A DNA stretch of 64,000 nucleotides from Candidatus Omnitrophota bacterium. GTDB taxonomy: Bacteria; Hinthialibacterota; Hinthialibacteria; Hinthialibacterales; Hinthialibacteraceae. Positions 10,722 to 20,800 of the stretch are shown piece by piece. The translations under genes and the position numbers were made by a program. Below the pieces are notes generated by a model. That model worked only from the letters and a program-made list of their open reading frames with translations, searched no databases and was not told where the DNA came from. Location of the stretch: NCBI GenBank assembly GCA_013177805.1, contig JABLXU010000019.1:1-64000 (forward strand), in the 5' to 3' direction. The first letter of the stretch is position 1; every line of letters starts with the position of its first letter.

Positions 10722-11755
10722 CACAAGCCAACGCATCGTTAGGGATCGCCATTTTGGGATCGGGATTCATGGGCCGGACGTACGCCGAAACCATCGCCAA
10801 GTACACCCGGGGGGCCCACCTGGTGGGCGTGGCCTGCGGCTCCCGCGCGCCGGCCCTGGCTGCCGATTATCACATCGCTTCGCATTCATCCTATCAAGAT
10901 TTGATCGCGCGCGATGACGTGGACGCCGTGTTCATCGCGACTCCGCACGCGCAACACGCCGAGCAGGCCCTTCACGCGGCGGAGGCCGGGAAACACCTGC
11001 TAATCGAAAAGCCCATGGCCTGCACCGTCGCCGAATGCGACGCCATCCTGGCCGCCTGCGCGTCCCGGAAGCGCTTCTGCACCATCGGCTTCACGCAGCG
11101 GCTGCGGATCTGCAACGCCAAGGCCAAGGAGATCCTCGACTCGGGCCGCCTGGGCCGGATCCAGCACATCCGGTCGTATCACATGGTCCCCGGCGGGATG
11201 GCCGGCCTGCCCAAGTGGCAGTTGGAACCGCAAAACCTGGGAACGTTGTTCGGCCACGCGATTCACAATTTCGATAACATCCGCTGGCTGACCGGGCAGG
11301 AGATTCAAACCGTTTACGCCAAGTGCCGCAGCCTCGATCCGGCCTGCACGACTGAAGGCACCGCCGATGTGCTGATGACCTTGCCGGAAGGGTGCACCGC
11401 CTACCTGTTCTGTTCGTTCCAGGTGCCGAAGCCGGGATTTCCCCGCTCGCAGTTCGCGTACCAGGTCATCGGGGAGCGGGGGCTGTTGGACATCGACGCC
11501 TACGGCGAAGCCCGCGTGGCGTTTACCGGTGGAACTTGGGAGACGGTGGCCACGCAAGCGCCGATCGACTGGCAGGGCAAGGGATTTCTGGATCCGGTGC
11601 GGTTGGAATCGTATTCGTTGCACCTGCAGGATTTCATCGACAGCATTCGGCAAAACCGGGAACCGTCCATCACCGGCTGGGACGGGCGGCAAGCCGTCGC
11701 GGCGGCGCTGGCGGCGTATGAATCCAGCCGGACGGGGAAGGAAATTCAGTTGTGA
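10718..11755 (+). CDS. Gfo/Idh/MocA family oxidoreductase (ATGA overlap with upstream symporter)
   Basis: LGIAILGSGFMGRTYAETI; ATPHAQHAEQALHAAEAGKHLLIEKPMACTV. Confidence 0.92.
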   Translation: MTQANASLGIAILGSGFMGRTYAETIAKYTRGAHLVGVACGSRAPALAADYHIASHSSYQDLIARDDVDAVFIATPHAQHAEQALHAAEAGKHLLIEKPMACTVAECDAILAACASRKRFCTIGFTQRLRICNAKAKEILDSGRLGRIQHIRSYHMVPGGMAGLPKWQLEPQNLGTLFGHAIHNFDNIRWLTGQEIQTVYAKCRSLDPACTTEGTADVLMTLPEGCTAYLFCSFQVPKPGFPRSQFAYQVIGERGLLDIDAYGEARVAFTGGTWETVATQAPIDWQGKGFLDPVRLESYSLHLQDFIDSIRQNREPSITGWDGRQAVAAALAAYESSRTGKEIQL

Positions 11756-11882
11756 CTTGCTTCCGGAACTTCGAATTCTCCTGGAAAGAAACCGGCAGGG
11801 ATCAGGATTTCCCTCACGCCGATCCTCCCGCGGAGGGCCCTCCAGGATGAGAGCGGACATAAAAGTTGGATCTTAAAAAATA

Positions 11883-11996
11883 CCCTCCCCCTGACCCGCT
11901 CTTCTGGAGGGAGAGGGGACCGGGGTGGATTTCATCGATCCTATCCAAGAGACGCGAATCAGGGATCAAAACAAAAGTACGCACGTAAAGGATGAG
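11883..11996 (+). repeat. Dispersed intergenic element, copy A (long form with 3' module)
   Basis: ccctccccctgacccgctcttctggagggagagggg...gtggatttcatcgatcctatccaagagacgcgaatc...aaagtacgcacgtaaaggatgag. Confidence 0.7.
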
Positions 11997-12014
11997 TCCC
12001 AAAAGGCTTTCGCC

Positions 12015-13343
12015 ATGAAAACTGACCAATCCAAGAATTTATTAGACCGGGCGCGGCAGGTGATTCCAGGAGGCATATCCAGCAATGTCCGCGCGAACTG
12101 GGAACCGTTTCCCTTGTTTTATGAACGGGGGGAAGGTTCGCGGGTGTGGGACGTTGACGGGAATGAGTATATCGATTATGTGCTGGGCCGCGGGCCGTTG
12201 CTGCTGGGCCATTCGCCCCGGGAAGTGATCGAGGCCGTTACCGCGCAATTCCACAAAGGCCTGATGTACGCCGGACAGACGGAATTGGAAATCCTCGCCG
12301 CGGAAAAGATCCGCGAACTGGTCCCCTGCGCGGAAATGGTGCGCTTTGCTTCCTCGGGATCCGAATCCGTCCATGCCGCCTTGCGCCTGGCCCGGGCGGT
12401 CACCGGCCGGAAGAAAATTCTGCGGTTCGAGGGGCATTACCACGGCTGGCTGGACAACATCGCGTGGAATTTCGCGCCGCCGCTCGATCCGGATAATCCG
12501 CGCGAATCGCCGAAGTTGTTCCCTTCCTCGCTCGGCCAGACTCCCGAGGACGGCGCGAACTTGTTCGTGTTGCCATGGAACGATTTGGCATTGGTCCAGA
12601 ATTTGTTTGAACACCATGGCGATGAGATCGCGGGCGTGATCACCGAGCCGATCATGTGCAACGCGGGGGCGATCGAGCCGCAACCGGGTTTTCTCGCCGG
12701 CTTGCGGGATGTGTGCGATCAGCACGGCGCGTTGCTGATCTTCGATGAAGTCATCACCGGCTTCCGCGTCGCGCTGGGCGGGGCGCAGGCGTATTATCAG
12801 GTCATTCCCGACCTGGCCGTTTTTGCCAAAGCCATGGGGGGAGGCATGTGTGTCAGCGCCCTGGCGGGCAAGGAAACTTATATGCGGTGGTTCGGTGAAT
12901 TGAAAACCGTGCACGCGGGGACGTACAATGCCAATCCGCCGGTTATGGCCGGAGTGCGGGCGGCGCTGGATTTTCTCAGCGCCAATGAGGGCGCCATGTT
13001 GAAAAAAGCGCAAACGACCGCGCGCCGTCTGATGGAACGGTTGCGGGAATTGGCGGCCCTCACCTCCCTGCCGCTGACGATCCGGGGCGTGCCGCCGGTG
13101 TTTCATGTCTCTTTCGTGCCCTCACCCTCGGTGCCCGTGACCGACTACCGGACGGCGCAGCAGGCGGACAAAGCGCTCGCGCGCCGCTTTTGGATTGAAC
13201 TGCAGGAACGCGGCGTGCGTGTCATTCCCGAGGGGTTGTGGTTTGTCTCCACGGCGCATACGGAACGCGACGTGGAGGAAACCGTCAACGCAGCCGCCGC
13301 GGCCTTGCGCGCGGTCGAACAAAGCCAGGGAGCAGAATCATGA
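12015..13343 (+). CDS. Class-III PLP aminotransferase, glutamate-1-semialdehyde 2,1-aminomutase-like
   Basis: ARQVIPGGISSNVRANWEPFPLFYERGEGSRVWDVDGNEYIDYVLGRGPLLLGH; LIFDEVITGFRVALGGAQAYYQVIPDLAVFAKAMGGG; start set downstream of copy A. Confidence 0.85.
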   Translation: MKTDQSKNLLDRARQVIPGGISSNVRANWEPFPLFYERGEGSRVWDVDGNEYIDYVLGRGPLLLGHSPREVIEAVTAQFHKGLMYAGQTELEILAAEKIRELVPCAEMVRFASSGSESVHAALRLARAVTGRKKILRFEGHYHGWLDNIAWNFAPPLDPDNPRESPKLFPSSLGQTPEDGANLFVLPWNDLALVQNLFEHHGDEIAGVITEPIMCNAGAIEPQPGFLAGLRDVCDQHGALLIFDEVITGFRVALGGAQAYYQVIPDLAVFAKAMGGGMCVSALAGKETYMRWFGELKTVHAGTYNANPPVMAGVRAALDFLSANEGAMLKKAQTTARRLMERLRELAALTSLPLTIRGVPPVFHVSFVPSPSVPVTDYRTAQQADKALARRFWIELQERGVRVIPEGLWFVSTAHTERDVEETVNAAAAALRAVEQSQGAES

Positions 13344-15931
13344 AACGGAATTTCTTCTTCTTACCGATCGGCATCGTAACCGGCTGCCTGTGGATAGTGC
13401 CCGCGTCATCCCCATCCGAAACGAGCATCAAGCAGCGTCTGTTTGAAAAGGTTTTTGGCAAGGCGGTGGTTTTGAATCCCGAAATCCACCAACAGGTATT
13501 GCAAGCCGATCGGGGCCAGCGGATTTATGTGGACACCAATCAAGACGGCCGCCCGGAGGAAGTTTGGTTCATTGACACCGATTCCCGCCATCCGGAGAAG
13601 TACCGGCCCCTCTTGGTCCGGGTGATTGACGAAGACGGCGATCTGCGGGAAGGGCAGGAGCCCGATTTGGACAGCGATTTGTATATCGCGGATTGGCAAG
13701 CCGACGGGACGGTGGACGCGGTGCTGGATTACACCGACGTGGACGGCGACAACGACGTGGACGAGATGGGGATCTACTTCCACGACGGCCCCAGCGCGTT
13801 TTGGAAGCAGGATACGCTGCGTATCTGGTGGGGGCGGGACATTGGGGACGACAATTTGTTATGGTTTGATGTGGGCTACACGTACGATCAGACGCTCTGC
13901 CAATACCGCACCCATTTCGGCGGCGATGAAGAATTTGTGGCCTTTGCCCTAACCGAAGACGCCACGGAGTGGACCCCGTTCTTCGAAAATCCCTTCCTGT
14001 TTTATGATCACGATCATGATGGCGTCACCGAGGAAGTGCTGCGGTTTTCGGGCATCGGCACGGCGGTGGAAAACATCCGCCACAGTTTTGACGCCGACAA
14101 CGACGCCACGCCGGACCAGCCCCGCGATTTCGATGTTTCGCTGACGGCCTGGGCGCCGGGCGCCTCCGCGATGGTGAAGAACCGGCCCCGCGGACATTCC
14201 GATCTGCACTTTGATGAAACCGTGGCGGAGAGAACGGTCATCCGCGGCCTACCCACCGGTCCTTTCCTTCGCTGGGACATCGCTCCCCGGTTCGCGTTGC
14301 CGGTCCGCTGGGAACGGATGATGCTGACCTGGGATGAAATCGATTTCAACATCGACGGCCAAGGCCGCGCCGATACGAATGAGCGCTGGGAAGGCGTCAT
14401 CGCGCACGGCAATCCCGATTTCCCCCAGGTAGGGGGACCCAGTTGTGGGCCGTTCAACAAGCGTTATGAATTAGCCATGCACCCCCAATCCAGCGTGGAG
14501 ATTTATTATCATCCCACCGATCAGCGCATTCATTTGAAAGGAGCGGCCCGCGCCTGGATGGATGTGGATTCCAACCTGGATACCATACTGGATGGCCGTT
14601 ATGGAATGCGGGACGCCAGCGGGGACGGCGTCATCGACACGTGGGAGTTCGATCTCGACGCGGACGGCCAAGTGGATGATACCTGGACATCGGCCAATCC
14701 CGCGATCCAGCCGATCGGCTGGAACTGGCCGGAAATTCATTCCATCATCACCTCCACCCGCCAAGAGTTGCCCAAGCGGCTGTACCAATTGAATCAAACC
14801 TTGTCGCTCACTTTAGAGAAAATGCCGCCATCCAATCAAGACAACCGCTTCACGCGCGAATGGAATGCGCTGTTCACCGGCATGGATTCTTCATTGCAAC
14901 GTCACTTGCTGCAAAGCGATGAAACCGTGTGCTTCTACCTGAATCTCCTGAAGGACCGGTTGTGGGTCCAAGTGAAGCGATCTTCTGAAATATCCCCCTT
15001 GATTATGGAATCCATTCACCAGGCGCGCGCCCGGGGGGACTGGGAGGGGATTTCGTCTCTTCTCGTGAAAGAATTCGGGATCAACAATACCTATCCCCCC
15101 TATGAGGATTGGATTGCCGGCATCCGCCGCGATCCGCAAGCCATTAAAACCGCCTGGGCGCAGGATTGGGTGCCGCCGAACATCGGATGGGAATCGGAAA
15201 AAACCGCCTACCGGGCCTATTGGGGGCAATTCGATTTCTTCGGGAAAAAACAGGATTGCCTGATATATCCCACGATCGGCGCGCAAAGCTATCATGACGA
15301 AACCGAATGGGGCATTGACGCGCTGCTGGTGGGCGATTCGCCCGGATCGGGTGGAATCACGTTGTATGTCAATGGGGAAGCGTATCCCGTGTGGTGCGCG
15401 GAAGGGAAATGTGACATTGAATTTACCAAGCGGATGATCGAATCCAGCCCCAGCCGCACTCTTATTGAAATGCAGGCGGCGGGAGCCGGCCCGCAAGACA
15501 ATCCCTACACGATTCGTTTTCAATGCGCCGCGTTGGCGGGGCGGGCGGACACCCCCATTCAAATTGACATCCGCGGCGGAAACGCCGGCGATGAACTGGC
15601 GCTGGGGATTGGACTGACCAAACTGCCCGAGGAAACGCTGCAGTTGGATACCCAAGCGGGCGTGTTGGGTGTGTGGGGATCCCAAACACCGGTCATTGGG
15701 ACCATCGGCATGGGAATCGTGTTTCCCGCGGAGCGTTTCATCCAACTGCGGAACTTGCCCAATGAAAACCAAGTGGTGCTGAAGGCCGAACATAACCAAC
15801 CCATCACATATCATATCCAATGCGACTGGCTGCGGGGGCGGCGCTTCAACCGGTGCCCCGGTTTGGCCGAATGGGTCGAAGAACTGCGGAAACTGGCGGC
15901 GCGGGTGAAAGTCCAATCAACCGAACCATGA
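13340..15931 (+). CDS. Exported EF-hand/Asp-rich putative calcium-binding protein of unknown function
   Basis: N-terminal signal MKRNFFFLPIGIVTGCLWIVPASS; repeated D-x-D-x-D/N-G loops (DTNQDGRPEEV, DVDGDNDVDEM, DHDHDGVTEEV, DASGDGVIDTWE, DLDADGQVDDT); start overlaps upstream stop (ATGA). Confidence 0.75.
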   Translation: MKRNFFFLPIGIVTGCLWIVPASSPSETSIKQRLFEKVFGKAVVLNPEIHQQVLQADRGQRIYVDTNQDGRPEEVWFIDTDSRHPEKYRPLLVRVIDEDGDLREGQEPDLDSDLYIADWQADGTVDAVLDYTDVDGDNDVDEMGIYFHDGPSAFWKQDTLRIWWGRDIGDDNLLWFDVGYTYDQTLCQYRTHFGGDEEFVAFALTEDATEWTPFFENPFLFYDHDHDGVTEEVLRFSGIGTAVENIRHSFDADNDATPDQPRDFDVSLTAWAPGASAMVKNRPRGHSDLHFDETVAERTVIRGLPTGPFLRWDIAPRFALPVRWERMMLTWDEIDFNIDGQGRADTNERWEGVIAHGNPDFPQVGGPSCGPFNKRYELAMHPQSSVEIYYHPTDQRIHLKGAARAWMDVDSNLDTILDGRYGMRDASGDGVIDTWEFDLDADGQVDDTWTSANPAIQPIGWNWPEIHSIITSTRQELPKRLYQLNQTLSLTLEKMPPSNQDNRFTREWNALFTGMDSSLQRHLLQSDETVCFYLNLLKDRLWVQVKRSSEISPLIMESIHQARARGDWEGISSLLVKEFGINNTYPPYEDWIAGIRRDPQAIKTAWAQDWVPPNIGWESEKTAYRAYWGQFDFFGKKQDCLIYPTIGAQSYHDETEWGIDALLVGDSPGSGGITLYVNGEAYPVWCAEGKCDIEFTKRMIESSPSRTLIEMQAAGAGPQDNPYTIRFQCAALAGRADTPIQIDIRGGNAGDELALGIGLTKLPEETLQLDTQAGVLGVWGSQTPVIGTIGMGIVFPAERFIQLRNLPNENQVVLKAEHNQPITYHIQCDWLRGRRFNRCPGLAEWVEELRKLAARVKVQSTEP

Positions 15932-16674
15932 AAATAATCGACGGCCACGTGCATATCGGCAAGGCCACCTGGTGCCATATCGACGCGGACGCGGATTTAT
16001 TGATCCGGGAGGCGGACCGGAACGGCATCGAGAAACTTTTCGTCACCGATTTCATGGCGCTGACGTATGACATGGCGGAGGGCAATGAGTTTCTGCGCGC
16101 GCAAATCCAAAAATATCCGGATCGTTTATATGGATATTATACCGTCAGCGCGGGACGTTTCGGTCCGTGGATTGCCGGTCAGTTGGACCGCTATGTCAGT
16201 GAACATGGATTCCGGGGCTTGAAAATTTATTCCGTGCCTCCCCTGCAAGTGATTGACGATCCCTATATGATTCCCGTGATCGCCAAGGCGGCGGAATTGC
16301 GGATTCCCATTCTCGCGCATTCCACCGGGCCGGAATGTGAATCCCTGGCACGGCAGGTCCCGGACGCGGTCATCATCAACGCCCACATGGGATGCTGCCC
16401 TCAGGCCCAAGGCGATTGGCACCGGTCGATCGCCGCCGCCAAGAGGTATCCCAACATTTACCTGGATACGGCCAGTTCCTCCTTCGACAATAACATGATC
16501 GAAACCGCCGTGGCCGAGGCGGGAGCAGAAAAAATCATCTATGGATCCGACCTTCCTCTGCTGGATCCGGCTTTGCAAATCGCGAAGATCATGGAATCGG
16601 ATATCACGTCAGCCCAAAAAGAGATGATCCTTTCTGGAAATATACTGCGCCTGCTTTCCTTACGGGATAACTAG
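15928..16674 (+). CDS. Amidohydrolase-2-type metal-dependent hydrolase
   Basis: IIDGHVHIGKATW; ILAHSTGPECESLARQVPDAVIINAHMG; YGSDLPLLDPALQI; ATGA overlap with upstream gene. Confidence 0.83.
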   Translation: MKIIDGHVHIGKATWCHIDADADLLIREADRNGIEKLFVTDFMALTYDMAEGNEFLRAQIQKYPDRLYGYYTVSAGRFGPWIAGQLDRYVSEHGFRGLKIYSVPPLQVIDDPYMIPVIAKAAELRIPILAHSTGPECESLARQVPDAVIINAHMGCCPQAQGDWHRSIAAAKRYPNIYLDTASSSFDNNMIETAVAEAGAEKIIYGSDLPLLDPALQIAKIMESDITSAQKEMILSGNILRLLSLRDN

Positions 16675-17427
16675 ATGATTATCGATATCCATGGATATTT
16701 TGGCGAATGGCCGTATTGGCCGCTGCGAAACAGCCATGAGGCGGCGATTCTGTGCCACATGGACCGGCTGGGAATCTCCCAGTTAGCGGTCAGTTCCTTG
16801 CGCGGGATTTTCTCCGATCCGGGGGGAGGCAATCAGGAGGTCATCCGGCTGGCGCGATCCCATCCGGACCGTTTCATCCCCGCGTTGACCTATTCTCCTT
16901 ACGCGCCGGGCCGGGAGCGGTATGGTGAGGATTTCAAGGATTTGCCAACGGGCATTGTGAAGTTGTTTCCCATTCAACATACCTATGATCCCCTGGAAGA
17001 AACTTACATTCACGAGTTACTGACGTTCTGCGGTGAAAAACAAATTCCCGTGATGATCCCCTACCGGTTGATGATGAGCTGGCGGTTTCCGGTTTTCGAT
17101 CTGAAGAAAACCGGCCGGCTGGTAGCTTCATTCCCCGAAGTTCGTTTTATCCTCGCGTCCATCAATTATCTGGCGGAATTGCAGAGCGCGCTGCATATCG
17201 TGAAGCAGTACGCGAACGCGTATATCGAAACATCGGGGATGATGTCCTTCGGTGGAATAGAAACCGCGGTCCGGCAGGTTGGCGCGGAGCGGATGCTGCA
17301 TGGGACATGCCTGCCGCTGCAAAATCCCGCGATCGGCCCGCTGAAAATCCGGAACGCAAGTATAAGCGAGGATGAGAAAGATATGATCCTCTACGGGAAT
17401 GCCCAAAAGTTGTTAGGAATGAAGTAA
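16675..17427 (+). CDS. Amidohydrolase-2-type metal-dependent hydrolase (paralogue of upstream gene)
   Basis: MIIDIHGYFGEWPYWPLRN; same length and architecture as the upstream gene; start immediately follows its TAG. Confidence 0.78.
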   Translation: MIIDIHGYFGEWPYWPLRNSHEAAILCHMDRLGISQLAVSSLRGIFSDPGGGNQEVIRLARSHPDRFIPALTYSPYAPGRERYGEDFKDLPTGIVKLFPIQHTYDPLEETYIHELLTFCGEKQIPVMIPYRLMMSWRFPVFDLKKTGRLVASFPEVRFILASINYLAELQSALHIVKQYANAYIETSGMMSFGGIETAVRQVGAERMLHGTCLPLQNPAIGPLKIRNASISEDEKDMILYGNAQKLLGMK

Positions 17428-17481
17428 AGGGTCAATTTATTCGGTTGCCGAGAAGAGAGGCATTCCGCCTTTTCAGGGCAT

Positions 17482-17510
17482 CCCTCACCCTGGCGCTCTC
17501 CCTGAGGGGA
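17482..17510 (+). repeat. Dispersed intergenic hairpin element, copy L
   Basis: ccctcaccctggcgctctccctgagggga, preceded by attccgccttttcagggca as in copy J. Confidence 0.6.
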
Positions 17511-17561
17511 CGGAAAAGGGAGGTCCTTGCTGTTGGATTAGGTTGCGCTGGGGTGAGTATC

Positions 17562-17600
17562 GCCCAGGGTTGAATTGTGCCCAGGGTTGAAACCCTGGGC
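17562..17600. repeat. Tandem/inverted CCCAGGGTTGAA...CCCTGGG repeat
   Basis: gcccagggttgaattgtgcccagggttgaaaccctgggc. Confidence 0.65.
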
Positions 17601-17690
17601 TGGTGTACGGCGGACCCTTGAAAGGGGCGCTATATGGAAAGGGGGGAACACAAAAGCCGGGAAGGTGGAGTGGGGTAGAAAGGGACTCCC

Positions 17691-17829
17691 ATCCCCCTGG
17701 CCCTCTCCCAGAGGGAAAGGGGTTTTTGAAAATGGGCTTCATCAATCCTTTCGGAGAGATGCGGTCCGGCGGCCGGGAAAAAGCGCGCACCGGCCGGATG
17801 AGCCGCAAAGAATACCGGCCGGCGGGAGC
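17691..17829 (+). repeat. Dispersed intergenic element, copy B (long form)
   Basis: ccccctggccctctcccagagggaaagggg...cttcatcaatcctttcggagagatgcggtccggcggccgggaaaaagcgcgcaccggccggatgag. Confidence 0.75.
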
Positions 17830-20800
17830 TTAGTTCTGAAAATAGCCTTCGAAAAATTCCCGCAGGGGGCCGGGATACATGGCCCGCTTGATCTTAGCCC
17901 AGGTCAGCTGATCGGCAATGCAATAATACAGATAGGTGTTTCCTCGATATTCGATGATATCCGGATCGGAGGCGTTGATGCCTTCATTCCAATCCGGCCG
18001 GAGTACCGGATTGGCCGCGCTCCATTCCCACTCGTTCAGGTCCTTGGAGCGGGCCAGGTATGTCTCGAAATACCAGCGCGGCGCGCGGTGTTCCAGGTAC
18101 AAAAGATAGTAATATCCACCGGCATAGCGAATGCAGGGGCAGGCGGCGTAGCGGTCCTTTAAAAACACCGCGTCCGGCACTTTGCTCCAGTTCACCAAGT
18201 CCCGCGAGACGGCGAATTTCACGCTGAAAGGCGTGTATTGGGGATCGTCGGATTCATAGGCCATGACATAACCCTGATCCGTGGCGCAGACCGAGCTGTT
18301 GAAGAGATGCTCGTTTTCCTGCTGAATGACCACCCGGCTTTGCCAGTTTTGCAGATCCGGCGACATGAGCAAATTGACATCGTTCCAACGGTTGCCTTCT
18401 CCCCACCGGGATGCGTAAACATAAACCGTACTGTCTTGGACAAACGCGCAGGCCAGGCTGTAACCTTCTCCGAACCGGGCCAGGATTTTGCCGGTGTCCG
18501 CTTCCCGGATTCGCAGATAATATTGGTTCTGTTCACCTTCAGCCGCCGGGCGGATACATTCCAGCAGGCAGAGTTGGCCTTGCCATTCCAAAGGTGATAT
18601 TTCACAGTATTCATTGATGATTCGATCTTCTTTCCTTAGTTTGGAAGGCAGAACCGGTTGCGGCGGCACCACGTCCTCAAAAACCTGGACCGGCCAATGA
18701 CCCAGGCGGCGCATGCCGGCGGGGACTTCTTGCTCGAATTGCACATAGGCGGACACGGGCGGCGTGGTGGAATAGCGGATTTCGCCTTCGCCCGCGCCGA
18801 AGACTTTGTAACCCATCAGCAGGCAATCTTCCAAATCGACATGCAGCCATTGGCCCTTGATTTTGCTGTTGATGATCCCGGTCGAAGGTGTCCCGCGGGG
18901 CTGGGAAAAGTTCAGTGAGATCAGCCGGCAGCCATGCAGTTTCACGCGGGTGTACCCTTCATATCCAGGATTCCCGGCTTGCAAGGCGTTGTCCGGCCCG
19001 ACCAGGACACAATCCTCGAAGGTGACATCCGGAAAGTCCGGCGTGGTTTTGTTTTCCGCGCGGATGTAAGCGCCTCCGGCGTCGCCCCACCAATCGAGCG
19101 ACCAGAGATGGCAGCGCCGGAAGATCACCGGCTCATCGGGCCGGGCGATGAAGTTTGCCGCGCCGCCGCCGAAAGCCCGGCCGATCCCCACGCTGTCTTC
19201 CACGACGATCGTGAACGGCTCCAGTTTCGGGGGAAGATCCCAAAACAAGCCGGCATCTCCGCCCGTGGCGTACACATGACGAATCCGCCAGCGGTCCCAC
19301 GCCACGCCCGAAAAATCGGGATTGGCTTTGAAATTGCTCCACCAATCGACGGATTTGAAGCCTTTGTGGGGGTCGCCGCAATCCAGGACGGCATAGCCCG
19401 CCGCGCCCGATCCCCATGTGCCATCGAAATCCGCCAGCAATTGGTTATAATTGCCTTTTGCCCCTTTGTAAGCCGGCGAGAGATTCGCCTCCATGTACGT
19501 ATCCGGGCGGACGATGATCCGGTGGCCGCCCTGGTCATCCGGCACGGCGTCCAAGGCCCTTTGGATGCTATGAAACGCCTTCGCCCACGACGATCCATCG
19601 GAATCATCCCCCAGTTTGGATACATAGATTACGCATCCGGCTTTGGTTATATAGCGGATCAGCAAAGCCATATCCAGCGGGCTGGGCGCGGGCTTGTATT
19701 TTAAGAAAAACGCGGCCAATCGTTCCCGGACTTCCGGCGCGAAGGGACTGAGCCGCAGCCAACGCCCGGGAATCTGCACCAGATTGGGATTGGAGCCCGG
19801 ATTCCCGGTGATCTCGCCGAAGAGCACGCCGTTGTTGAGGCGGGCGAAGCCTTGCGTTACGGTTTTGCCCAGCCGGGCCATGTCTTCGCGGGTAAATATC
19901 TGGTTTTCATGGGCCAATAAAACCGGCAAGGCCATGGTTAAGGCCGCGTGGGATATGTCTTCCCCCCGGATGTCTTCCGTGGATTTCGTTTCCGTAACCG
20001 GATCGAGGGGAAGCCAGTAAGGCCAATAATACGCGCCGTCCGGCGCTAATGTCAGGCGGTTTTTGATATAGCGGCCGATGGCTATCGCCCGATGATAGTA
20101 GACTTCTTCGCCGGTCAGTTTCCCCAAAAGCCATAACGCTCTGCCCATGCTGCTCAGGCGGTTGCCCGGCAGCGGTTTGCCCTCCAACGCGTTTTCCTGA
20201 TCCATGCCAATGTAATGGCCTTCCCCCTCTGCCGGGCCGTCCCGCCATTGGCGGTCGTGATAATGCAGGCTTTCCCGGGCGGCGCGCAGGATGGCTTGAT
20301 CCGCGTCTCCCCATTCGTTGCGCAGCACCGGATTTTCCCGCGCCAGGAGCAGAAAATCCAATATCGGATACACGATCATCCCGGTATGAACAGCAAACAC
20401 GGCCCGGCCGCGTTCCGCGTATTTGTCCGAACTCCACGCGGGCGCGGTTTTTCCGGTCCAGAGCGTGACCCCGCGGATGTCATCCCGGGCCGCCAGCACG
20501 GCTTGGACGCATTGCCGGTTCGCGTCCAGATAGCGCCGATCGCCGGTGCCGCGGTACATCTCGTTGAGAGCCATCATGAAATAGGCCCATCCCCAGGCGA
20601 TGCCGCCGTTATCGTTGTTGATGGTTTTCAGGTTTTCCACCCATCCTTCCCTCAGAAAGAGCGCATCGAAGCGGGCCGGTGAGGCGTATTCCTCCAGCCG
20701 GGGAAGGGGTTTTACTTCCGGAAACTGGGTTAGAAACCGCCGCGTATATTCGGCGTCCTGTTCCGCTGTCCCCATCCCATCCGCGGAGGCGGCCGCCACC

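Noticed and set aside
11925-12014. N-terminal extension of the aminotransferase ORF
   Set aside because: It translates part of dispersed element copy A; the family start fits ATG at 12015.
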